Origin: Chitinophaga dinghuensis
Lineage (GTDB): Bacteria > Bacteroidota > Bacteroidia > Chitinophagales > Chitinophagaceae
Assembly: GCF_003259435.1 (NCBI RefSeq)
Contig: NZ_QLMA01000005.1
Coordinates: 186,001-250,000, forward strand
Length of the DNA: 64,000 nucleotides
Reading direction: 5' to 3'
The notes beneath the pieces are model-generated. The model ran no database searches. It was given only the letters and a program-made list of their open reading frames with translations, and had not been told where the DNA came from. Both the position numbers and the translations under genes were made by a program. Positions 29,501 to 35,938 of this stretch are shown one piece after another (positions within the stretch are counted from its first letter, which is position 1; the number at the start of each line of letters is the position of its first letter).

Positions 29501-31231
29501 ATACCGGCCATCATACATCCTATGCAGGCCTTGCCGCTTACGCCAAATGGCAAAGTTGATAAGCAGGCTTTACCAGCGCCGGATACGGCGACGATATCAA
29601 CTGCTGAGTTTATAGCGCCTGAAACGGCCACTGAGAAAGCCATTGCAAGCATCTGGCAACAGTTGCTGGAAGTAAATACAGTTGGTAAGTATGATGATTT
29701 CTTTCAGCTGGGAGGGCATTCGCTCTTAGTAATAAGAGTAAGGGCCTATATTAAAATGGCCACCAATATCCATATTCCGGTTGGCGCACTATTCCAATAC
29801 AGAACAGTGGCGAAACTGGCTGCTTACATTGATGCATACCAACATAGCGCCGATGAGGAAGCCATCATACCCTTTAACCGGCAAGAGGTGGTACATGTAC
29901 CGTTGTCTTACGGCCAGGAGGAACTCTGGATGATGGACAGAGAGATGGGAACCATGGCTTACCATATGCCGTTTATTTTCCATCTTCAGGGAGAAGTTGA
30001 TAAAGCTGCCCTGGCAAGCACTTTCAGAAAAATAGTGGAGCGGCATGAAGCGTTACGCACGATTATACGCTGGCACCCTGATGATGATCGAGCGTATCAG
30101 TACTTTCTATCGAGCGACAACTGGCAGTTACAATTTATTGATTATTCTGAGGAAGAAATAGCTGCCGATATTCCATCTTACCTGCAATCCTTGCTGGGTT
30201 TACCTTTTGATTTATCGGCCGACTATATGCTGAAAGCGCATTTGGTAATGCTCAACAGAGATGAGCATTATCTGGTCATGCAACTCCATCATATAGCAGC
30301 GGATGGCTGGTCGCTGGCAATCCTGATGCGGGAAATCACGCAGCTGTATAATGCCTGCTGCAAAGGAGAAACATGCATTTTGACGGCTCTCCCTTACCAG
30401 TTTGCCGATTATGCCTCGTGGCAGCGCAGGCAGGTAGCTGCTGGCATTCTGGATACAAAGCTGCACTACTGGACCCGAAAGCTGGAAGGATACGTGCCCT
30501 GGCTATTGCCTTCAGACTATGAGCGGCAATTGTATAACAGTAATGCAGGAAGTATGCTCTACTTCCATGCCGATCGCCAGCTGGCAGAAGATTTGCGTTC
30601 CCTTTCGCAACGCGGGGAGAGTACAATGTTTATGACCTTACTCACTGCTTTTAAGATGATGTTGTACCAGTTCAGCGGTCAGGAAGATATCTGCGTAGCT
30701 ACTGCCGTTGCTGGCCGTACCAGGCAGGAAATGGAAGGCTTAGTAGGATTTTTCTCTAATAATTTATTGCCCCTACGCAGTAACCTTAGTGGCAATCCGT
30801 CGTTTGCGGAATTATTGCAGCAGGTCAAACAAACGGCCATAGAGGCTTATGAAGTGCAGGAGGTTCCGTTGGAGAAAATAATGGAAGCCCTGGCAGCATC
30901 ATCGGGTGTACAGGATAAATATCTTTATCAAGCCATTTTCATTTTACAAAATACGCCGGAATTACCGCCATTACGGTTGAATAATCTGACACTAAAAGAA
31001 GTAAAGAAGATACATGAAACCAGTCAGTATGAATTAAATGTATCCGTGCGGGAAAAAGCAGATGGGTTATTGTTTTCCGTGGAATTCAACACCGCTGTTT
31101 TTAAGCAGGAAACAATTGAAAAATTATTCAGGGCGTATTTAGTGTTGTTGCAACAGATTGTAGTATCCCCGGAAGAGAAAATGCAGGAATTGGTACTTGC
31201 AGAAGAGAGGAATGTAGTTCGACAATATTAA
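23525..31231 (+). CDS. Two-module NRPS ending in a condensation domain (C-A-T-C-A-T-C)
   Basis: 2568-residue non-ribosomal peptide synthetase. Order by residue: C1 (HHLIIDG near 138), A1 (from ~455; YTSGSTGKPKG, YKTGDLARW), T1 (GGDSI, Ser near 1004), C2 (HHAILDG near 1211), A2 (from ~1533; FTSGSTGRPKG, YRTGDLAR), T2 (GGHSL, Ser near 2065), C3 (HHIAADG near 2255) to the end. All three C domains keep HHxxxDG. My hand-read specificity code for A1 is D-F-W-N-T-G-M-V-H-K, one off the known threonine code. For A2 it is D-G-L-W-I-G-G-T-G-K, most like valine-type codes (weak). No epimerase, thioesterase or reductase domain is seen, and no MbtH, Sfp or transporter gene lies nearby. An N-terminal C domain suggests acyl priming or acceptance from another subunit. 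The terminal C3 suggests release onto a free amine/alcohol or a partner encoded elsewhere. A hairpin follows at 31239. Confidence 0.93.
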   Translation: MLTNVFPLHPTQKDMYVDQLMNPESPHYTLTGYLKLKGPLNKAQFARAVNAVITGNDIFRMSFDLESPQPVGYLSDTTPPIPLLELDYSDQDNPIAYTLQWIQEQCNTPFHLQKGIPPFEHYLLKISDTEHWYLLRCHHLIIDGSGYQLFLHAIAKEYRQQPAGVYPSYIQETADYSPFYQSTAYQQQLDYWQEKLVSKPGKIFQHKYPHNDPQGKTSAIFTLQLSATERAQLEQTAYDCGYSLQKLTIAAAIIYFAHISGNTSLLLGVVRHRRMTPLQRSTLGVYSGIVPFIGEYKPEESLIDLLRNIDIAQKEDNRHQQASLNELSRILKDKHSDSSLFEVLVNYVLLDLQLDFDPQIVSSFHQTWTEFEKRPLRIYWQDYGKHQPLQLNIIHQLAYIKKEEAALLSKRILHILSQFTNKLHQPVSEIAIIPADEKAILLESAHPTADYERSDTIYSLFAQQAARTPNNIAITCNDQALTYATLYARAEELGRYLSSKGVGKDTLVPVCIERSPEMIVALLGVLRAGGAYVPIDPEYPEERIRFMLEDTAAKIVVTSPACQAVLTTIYSHETIILSEQADFVSAVATTAPEPAQPTDAAYVIYTSGSTGKPKGVIIEHRNVVSLFDAVVGQYDFHENDVWTMFHSYCFDFSVWEMYGALFYGGRLVIVPKQLARDTAAFAALLKKEKVTVLNQTPAAFYVLQEVVTNHESYHDLAVRYVTFGGEALNPVKLKSWKSTFPDCRLINMYGITETTVHVTYQEITAQHIESSGSIIGRPISSLGAYILDAHQQLQPIGIPGELYIAGAGLARGYLHRDELTKERFIANPFPLQAGSRLYKTGDLARWLPDGTMEYLGRIDNQVKIRGFRIELGEIENVLHHCIHIHQAVVIVKADHISTSEEKQLAAYIVPNGEFNREAIILHMQEWLPDYMIPLLLTPVAAMPLTKNGKIDKAALSGIHATLQQNIVKEAPQNVQEQQLVSIWEEVLGISNISRNDNFFELGGDSIRLIKVVSSIRKLFGKELQAADVYRSATIADLSQLIGGLEAGINDPLRKEIAAAITQQRNALLATLPNADAMEDIFPMSDIQSGMIYASLRHPEDAIYHDQFSSIMPLDTDIDRLRQVLSQISGRHGILRTAFLLEGDAANMQVVNKSVPVPLTVLDMRTSENGQAAIDHYLHTERSIPFDYTQAPLWRAAVIKLKTHCVLILQMHHAILDGWSVASLNTEINNRYTSSSSDLFPPLKATYKDFVIESLIDKNEEASKAFWLQEMNGYKRLDIFTTEKEQRRLFKKFEPGLLETIKQKAKKEGVAVSTFFLGAFYYALSMLTHEDELTLGLVTNNRPLIEDGDQMLGCFLNTLPLRCKTPDKATWRHLMDGLEQKQLSLKAHDRLPLADIAKLQRNHNVDGNPFFDVLFNFINFHVYDQLNDRLLQGSVNDPATMTFGSFAVANTFLDCTVSTTGDVLTILLCQSYKLKSGKTLEDFLMYLEHILHQMLHHYEDPITRTAILSHQELDTCFTPMNRVTVDQPAFCSIPAAFEKQVSLRPNAIALIGSSTLTYAALNAQANQLAHYLQQLGVQKDAPVAVCIDRSPALFVAILAILKAGGAYVPLDPAYPKERIANMLEDLHYHIAITMSPYAGLFETTAKVVCLDSLCDQLSALPSDNLPHTIHPEDLAYVMFTSGSTGRPKGVMVTHSNVVSLTLECDFVSLTANDVLLTTSSLSFDGTTLDFWGMLLNGGQLLLCSDEQLLDNEILKKEIAQHQVTKIWFTSGWLNQLVDTDIAAFRQLRTVITGGEKLSATHIGKLRATYPDLEIINGYGPTENTTGSLNYRIGQTVTADIPIGLPMKHRTAYVLDMQQQLLPVGVTGELYVGGAGLARGYYNNPTLTAERFIAHPFVPGERLYRTGDLARFNEHRLVEFCGRVDDQVKVRGYRIEPGEIESMILKSGLIERAVIVVKQDTGGNKQLVAYVVPIGIFDLKALQYYLTVNLPDYMIPAIIHPMQALPLTPNGKVDKQALPAPDTATISTAEFIAPETATEKAIASIWQQLLEVNTVGKYDDFFQLGGHSLLVIRVRAYIKMATNIHIPVGALFQYRTVAKLAAYIDAYQHSADEEAIIPFNRQEVVHVPLSYGQEELWMMDREMGTMAYHMPFIFHLQGEVDKAALASTFRKIVERHEALRTIIRWHPDDDRAYQYFLSSDNWQLQFIDYSEEEIAADIPSYLQSLLGLPFDLSADYMLKAHLVMLNRDEHYLVMQLHHIAADGWSLAILMREITQLYNACCKGETCILTALPYQFADYASWQRRQVAAGILDTKLHYWTRKLEGYVPWLLPSDYERQLYNSNAGSMLYFHADRQLAEDLRSLSQRGESTMFMTLLTAFKMMLYQFSGQEDICVATAVAGRTRQEMEGLVGFFSNNLLPLRSNLSGNPSFAELLQQVKQTAIEAYEVQEVPLEKIMEALAASSGVQDKYLYQAIFILQNTPELPPLRLNNLTLKEVKKIHETSQYELNVSVREKADGLLFSVEFNTAVFKQETIEKLFRAYLVLLQQIVVSPEEKMQELVLAEERNVVRQY

Positions 31232-31238
31232 TTAAACG

Positions 31239-31278
31239 ACAGTTAGGTAGTCTTCAAATATGAAGACTACCTAACTGT
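31239..31278 (+). terminator. 18-bp hairpin after the NRPS
   Basis: ACAGTTAGGTAGTCTTCA and its exact complement around loop AATA, starting 8 nt after the NRPS stop. No T-tract follows, but the position and perfection suggest transcript end formation. It confirms that no further NRPS gene is co-transcribed. Confidence 0.6.
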
Positions 31279-31358
31279 ATATCTTTGAATGGAATTACCT
31301 ATCAGTAGCTGTATCTACAGCTACATGCTTACCAGAATAATTCCTTAATGCTAAAAAA

Positions 31359-31754
31359 TTATTGCTGCGATTTATGTTGTCTGGTGAACTTTTGCAGGCT
31401 CACATTCTCGCAAATAGAATACACTGCATAGAAGAACATCAGCATGAAGATGGTGTATCTGCTGGTATTCGATCTGTTGACAACCGCATAAATAGTAATA
31501 CCTGCCAGGCAAAGCATCATTCTGGTGATCATTGCACCATAAACACGCAGCATGAAAATACTGTTGCTTTCTGCTTGTACGCCTTTGCGGCTCATGTTGT
31601 AAGTAAACGCTGAAAGTAAGGCTAATGCCAGGTTTCCGAAGAGAAGTACGTTGTGATGCACTCCATTATCTAACATCCACTCTTTTAATAAAAATAATGC
31701 CCCATTTAATAAAACGAAAAGGCCGATGACTCTAAAATAAAATCTATCCCACAT
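31359..31754 (-). CDS. Small four-TM membrane protein
   Basis: 131 residues with four hydrophobic segments: YFRVIGLFVLLNGALFLL, VLLFGNLALALLSAFTY, MITRMMLCLAGITIYAV and IFMLMFFYAVYSICENV. The tail is basic (KFTRQHKSQQ). No family recognised. It is convergent with the NRPS and alone on its strand. Start at 31754 (MWDRFYFRVIG) is the only good one. Confidence 0.65.
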   Translation of the reverse strand: MWDRFYFRVIGLFVLLNGALFLLKEWMLDNGVHHNVLLFGNLALALLSAFTYNMSRKGVQAESNSIFMLRVYGAMITRMMLCLAGITIYAVVNRSNTSRYTIFMLMFFYAVYSICENVSLQKFTRQHKSQQ

Positions 31755-32093
31755 TTCTGTACTAAAGTTGGTAATGAGGGCGCAAAGTTAGGATCAAATC
31801 AGTTAATGGCCAAATGATTATCAATATTTTATAGTGCTCTTCCACATATTTTTGTCATAATTAGATATTTATTTTCGGGAGACACGTGTCTCCCGAACTA
31901 GTTCATTTCTCTGGATTTCAATACTCAGCAAGGGTTACGGCAATTTCAATAGATATCATTCATTTAAAAACATATATATCAGTCAATCAATAAATTATAA
32001 TATTAATATATGATACTTTATTGCACCTCCCATTTACCGCTGCCCTTTTCGTTACCTTTATAACAAGTAAATGGTTCCTTTAAAACGGTTCCT
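31755..32093. other. 339-bp spacer with palindrome copy D
   Basis: AT-rich spacer between divergent genes. It contains the perfect palindrome at 31877-31894 and, just before the AraC gene, TACCTTTA at 32053-32060, one base off the TAnnTTTG box. Nothing else recognised. Confidence 0.4.
31877..31894. repeat. Interspersed palindrome, copy D (perfect)
   Basis: GGGAGACACGTGTCTCCC, identical to 13251-13268 and flanked by a further C/G pair. Intergenic. Confidence 0.75.
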
Positions 32094-32885
32094 ATGATTA
32101 ATTATCAGTTTGCAAAACCGCACCATCCGCTACTCCTACCGTATGTTGAGCAGTTCGTTCAACTGGATGGCAGTGGTACATTCAACAAATCGATGTACTC
32201 GCGCATGAGTACATCCATGCTCCTGGACTTTGACCAAGGTACTTTCTATGACGGGCAACCAATGAAAACAAGGCTACTGGGCGTTACAGAGAAGACTATC
32301 CATTTCAGTTCTATTAGCCAACATCCTGTTCTTATAGATAAATTCGTTGTCATGTTTACGGCGTATGGCTTAAGCGTATTCACTAAAGTACCAATGCAGG
32401 AACTCAGTAATGGCGTTATTGAAGGAACAGCAATTTTTGGAAACAGCTTCCAGCAATTGTATGAACAATTACAACCATTACCTTTCGCAGCAAGGGTTTC
32501 ACAATTCGAAAGGTTCTTATTGCAAAGGTTTACAGCGCCACATACCAGCCATCAACTTATTTTCAATCTGGCAGATGATATAAAAAATGATGCCAGCAAA
32601 AACCCATTTCTTCAATTAAAAAACTTGCCATTAAGTGAACGTCAGCTGGAGCGGAATTTCAAACGATATATTGGAATGAGTGTGGGCCGTTTTCTCCGGG
32701 TGTCCCGCTTTGAAAAGGCCCAGCAGTTGCTTGCGGCTCAAACTGGCAGGCGATTAACAGATATCGCACACCTGGCAGGTTATTTTGATCAGGCACATTT
32801 TATTTCCGATTTTAAGCGACTAACAGGCGTTAGTCCTAAACGCTTCCGGATATGTTCCCCTGCGCCGCGAATGATGTCGGTCTGA
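32094..32885 (+). CDS. AraC-family regulator
   Basis: 263 residues. The N-terminal part (FAKPHHPLLLPYVEQFVQLDG) resembles Bacteroidota DUF6597-type sensors. The C-terminal DNA-binding domain includes LPLSERQLERNFKRYIGMSVGRFLRVSRFEKAQQLL and LTDIAHLAGYFDQAHFISDFKRLTGVSPKRFR. It precedes the NmrA-like gene by 55 nt on the same strand and probably regulates it. Confidence 0.88.
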   Translation: MINYQFAKPHHPLLLPYVEQFVQLDGSGTFNKSMYSRMSTSMLLDFDQGTFYDGQPMKTRLLGVTEKTIHFSSISQHPVLIDKFVVMFTAYGLSVFTKVPMQELSNGVIEGTAIFGNSFQQLYEQLQPLPFAARVSQFERFLLQRFTAPHTSHQLIFNLADDIKNDASKNPFLQLKNLPLSERQLERNFKRYIGMSVGRFLRVSRFEKAQQLLAAQTGRRLTDIAHLAGYFDQAHFISDFKRLTGVSPKRFRICSPAPRMMSV

Positions 32886-32940
32886 TACAATTTCAGATCT
32901 GCCAATGGCGATAGTTTTGTAAATAAACGCTATTTGATTT

Positions 32941-33807
32941 ATGCAAAACAGGAATCGCATATTAGTAGTTGGCGCTACTGGCCAGCAGGGCGGCGCCGTG
33001 GCACGCGCATTATTGGCGGAAGGATACCTTGTGCGCGGATTTACACGTGATGTAAACAGTTCAGCGGCACAGGAATTAAAGGCCATGGGCGTAGAAATGG
33101 TGAAAGGCGATCTTACGAACCGAGTAACTATTGATCATGCCATGCAGGGTGTATATGGCGTATTTCATGTCCATCCGGGCCCATTATCCAGAGACCAGGA
33201 TGAAGTGCAGGCCGGAAAAAATATAGCCGATGCTGCAAAGGCACATCAGCTTGCCCACCTGGTATATAGTTCCGCCATTGGCGTAGATCAGGCGGATCAA
33301 ACCGGGATGCAGACGGAGAAAGCAGCCGTTGAAAAGTATATTCAGTCGCTCGGCATTTCCTACACGATCTTACGTCCTTCTTCTTTCATGGAAAATTTCC
33401 TGAACCCAAAGTTCGGACTCAAAGGCACTTCGTTTACAACAGCCGCCTACCCCACCACCAAAATGCAGCTCATTGCCCTGGAGGATATCGGCAAACTGGC
33501 AGCAATGGCCTTTCAAGCCCCCTTAACCTTTCATCACAGCATCATTGAACTATCGGGCGATACTTTAACGCCTGTGCAAATGGCCGCTGCCATGAGTAAA
33601 ACCACTGGTATAAACATAGAATATGTACAGCTCCCAATGGAAACCTTGCGACAAATGAATCCGCAATTTGCCAAAGGTTATGCCTTCCTCAATTCCGGAA
33701 AAGCCACTCAGGCGGATGAGGAGCATCTTCGAAAAATTCATCCTGGTCTACTGACATTTGAAAAATGGTTGGAGAAGACAGGAGCGAAAAGTATCCAACG
33801 TCTTTAA
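32941..33807 (+). CDS. NmrA-like NAD(P)-binding oxidoreductase
   Basis: 288 residues of the atypical short-chain dehydrogenase/NmrA group. The N-terminal dinucleotide motif is LVVGATGQQGGAVARALL (GATGxxGG), then VKGDLTN and the HLVYSSAIGVDQAD segment with VEKYIQSLGISYTILRPSSFMEN. The catalytic Tyr-Lys pair of true SDRs is not evident, so it may sense NAD(P) redox state or act on a quinone (QorB-like). Probably co-transcribed with the AraC gene just upstream. A terminator lies at 33824. Confidence 0.88.
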   Translation: MQNRNRILVVGATGQQGGAVARALLAEGYLVRGFTRDVNSSAAQELKAMGVEMVKGDLTNRVTIDHAMQGVYGVFHVHPGPLSRDQDEVQAGKNIADAAKAHQLAHLVYSSAIGVDQADQTGMQTEKAAVEKYIQSLGISYTILRPSSFMENFLNPKFGLKGTSFTTAAYPTTKMQLIALEDIGKLAAMAFQAPLTFHHSIIELSGDTLTPVQMAAAMSKTTGINIEYVQLPMETLRQMNPQFAKGYAFLNSGKATQADEEHLRKIHPGLLTFEKWLEKTGAKSIQRL

Positions 33808-33823
33808 CCATCTTTGGGAAAAT

Positions 33824-33858
33824 AAAAAGGTTGTAAGCATTGTACTTACAACCTTTTT
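33824..33858 (+). terminator. Terminator after the NmrA-like gene
   Basis: AAAAAGGTTGTAAG, 7-nt loop, CTTACAACCTTTTT: perfect 14-bp stem ending in T5, 17 nt past the stop. Confidence 0.85.
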
Positions 33859-33997
33859 CATATTATTTGTAAGATGCCTCTCCATTCTCCAGACTTATTT
33901 TTCTCAGAAAAACATAATACCTTTAAGTCTCACATTGTCATTACTTTAATTACTGCCCTTCTATAATGTCAACCGTAGAGGGAATCTTTATTTCAAT

Positions 33998-34588
33998 TTG
34001 GCAACCAATAATCATCATAATCGCGCGCTTGTTCCGGAACATGAAGCGAAGTTACTGCTACAATTCTCGGAAGGCGACAAGGAGGCATTTGCAACGCTAT
34101 ATCGGTCTTATCAACCGGTATTGATGCAGATATTGCAACCTTTCAGAGATATAGAAGATCCGGCGGAAGTAATACAGGATATCTTTTATAAACTATGGGC
34201 CAAAAAGGAAATCGTGGCTGGTTTGCAGTCTTTCAAAGGATACCTGTACCGGATGGCCAAAAATCGTATCCTGGATATTAAAAAATCCCGGGAAGTCCTG
34301 TTGCGGCATGAAACAGGTTATGCCACTATTCAATCCCAGCAATCTACACATATAGAGGAAACACTGATTTATAAAGAGCTTCATGAATATGCTATTCAGG
34401 CAATAGCGGAACTGCCCCAAAAACAACAGGAAATATTTACGTTGAGTATACTCCGGGAGATGAGTCGCGAAGAAGTAGCCGCCTTATTAGGGATCTCCCT
34501 TTCGGTGGTGGACAAGCAACTCTACCTGGCCCGAAAAGCCGTTCGCAGCCGCATTTTACAGCATGCCGGCGCCCCACCAGGCAGCTGA
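33998..34588 (+). CDS. ECF-type RNA polymerase sigma factor (FecI-like)
   Basis: 196 residues. Sigma region 2 DKEAFATLYRSYQPVL ... DIEDPAEVIQDIFYKLWAKKE ... FKGYLYRMAKNRILDIKK; region 4 ELPQKQQEIFTLSILREMSREEVAALLGISLSVVDKQLYLARKAVR. The only workable initiator is TTG at 33998. The frame has a stop at 33947 and no ATG or GTG before the conserved domain. It heads a sigma - FecR - SusC - SusD cluster, so it probably directs transcription of the transporter pair when its cognate anti-sigma factor is released. Confidence 0.9.
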   Translation: MATNNHHNRALVPEHEAKLLLQFSEGDKEAFATLYRSYQPVLMQILQPFRDIEDPAEVIQDIFYKLWAKKEIVAGLQSFKGYLYRMAKNRILDIKKSREVLLRHETGYATIQSQQSTHIEETLIYKELHEYAIQAIAELPQKQQEIFTLSILREMSREEVAALLGISLSVVDKQLYLARKAVRSRILQHAGAPPGS

Positions 34589-34666
34589 TCTGATATTTTT
34601 TTAAAAAAAGTTTCGATTTTCTATCCAAACCATCTTTCGGGCATCGTCTTATATATAATCAACACC

Positions 34667-35788
34667 ATGAACCACCAGGACCTGTATAATAAAATAGCTT
34701 CCGGCCAAGCCACTGAGGCAGAAATAGCCGCGTTTAACCAGCATATGCATTCCCTGGAGGGCAATGTGCTGGAACAGGCGATAGATGGCTATATACAGGC
34801 AGTAGATGCACAAACCATTACTACTGCAGCGGATGAACAATCGCTGCAACGGTTAATGGCCAAAATTGATCAAAGGGAGACACCTGGTGCCAAGATCATT
34901 CGCCTTCCATGGCGGGCAACAGCTGCAGCTGCTGTAATAGCAGGGATGCTGGCTACCGGAGCATGGTATTTTATGCGATCTGCGGAACGTGCGCCGTTGG
35001 CGGTGAATCAGGTAATCAAACCTACGGGCAACCAGGCGGTACTTACTTTGGGTAATGGACAACAGGTAGTACTGGACAACACTCAAAAAGGGGCATTATC
35101 TATGCAACAAGGTACTGCAGTTGATAGTGGAAAAATTACTTATCAGCCAGGAACGGAAACAGTTGAATACAATACGCTGTCGACTCCCCGGGGCATGCAA
35201 TACCAGGTGATATTGCCTGACGGCAGCCATGTATGGCTGAATGCCGCCTCTTCATTGAGGTACCCTACTGCCTTTACAGGCAATCAACGGGTGGTGGAAC
35301 TTTCCGGTGAAGCGTATTTCGATGTGGCGCCCAAAGCGTCCCAAGCATTCCTTGTAAAAACAAGGAACAGCACCGTCACCGTACTGGGAACCGCATTCAA
35401 CCTGATGGCCTATGATGATGAGACCACCGTGAATACGACCTTAATCAATGGCGCTGTAAAAGTAAATGAGGTAGTACTCAAACCCGGCGAACAAGCCAGC
35501 GTTGGTAACCACACCCAGGTAAGTCGCGTAGATACCAGCGAGGTACTGGCCTGGAAAGAAGGCAGGTTTAAATTTAAGAATGCAGATATCAGAAAAATTA
35601 TGCGCCAGGTAGCGCGATGGTATAACGTAGACATTAGCTATAGCGATAGTATTGAAGTAGAAGGATTGTCAGGAGATGTACAACAACAGCAGCATATCGA
35701 TCAACTATTAGAAACATTGGAAGCAACAGGTGATGTGAAGTTTATGATATCGGGGAGAAAAATCACTGTCATGCCAGCGAAACACTAA
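34667..35788 (+). CDS. FecR-family anti-sigma factor
   Basis: 373 residues. N-terminal cytoplasmic sigma-binding part (MNHQDLYNKIASGQATEAEIAAF), one TM segment (ATAAAAVIAGMLATGAWYFM, about 83-102), periplasmic FecR domain (TPRGMQYQVILPDGSHVWLNAASSLRYP; LSGEAYFDVAP; NSTVTVLGTAFNLMAY; TLINGAVKV) and a C-terminal DUF4974 domain (FKFKNADIRKIMRQVARWYNVDISY). It holds the upstream sigma factor until signalled by the STN domain of the SusC protein encoded next. Confidence 0.93.
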   Translation: MNHQDLYNKIASGQATEAEIAAFNQHMHSLEGNVLEQAIDGYIQAVDAQTITTAADEQSLQRLMAKIDQRETPGAKIIRLPWRATAAAAVIAGMLATGAWYFMRSAERAPLAVNQVIKPTGNQAVLTLGNGQQVVLDNTQKGALSMQQGTAVDSGKITYQPGTETVEYNTLSTPRGMQYQVILPDGSHVWLNAASSLRYPTAFTGNQRVVELSGEAYFDVAPKASQAFLVKTRNSTVTVLGTAFNLMAYDDETTVNTTLINGAVKVNEVVLKPGEQASVGNHTQVSRVDTSEVLAWKEGRFKFKNADIRKIMRQVARWYNVDISYSDSIEVEGLSGDVQQQQHIDQLLETLEATGDVKFMISGRKITVMPAKH

Positions 35789-35938
35789 CAACCTTTAATT
35801 TTTTCAGAAACAGTATATCCCGGATGAATGGTGGCCACATTCATCGCGGCAGGGTATTGCTATTCTCAACCAATAAGTTTAATCAGGATTTGTATGCGAT
35901 TGCATTCAGTCATCAAAAACCAACCAATCTATTCTCTT

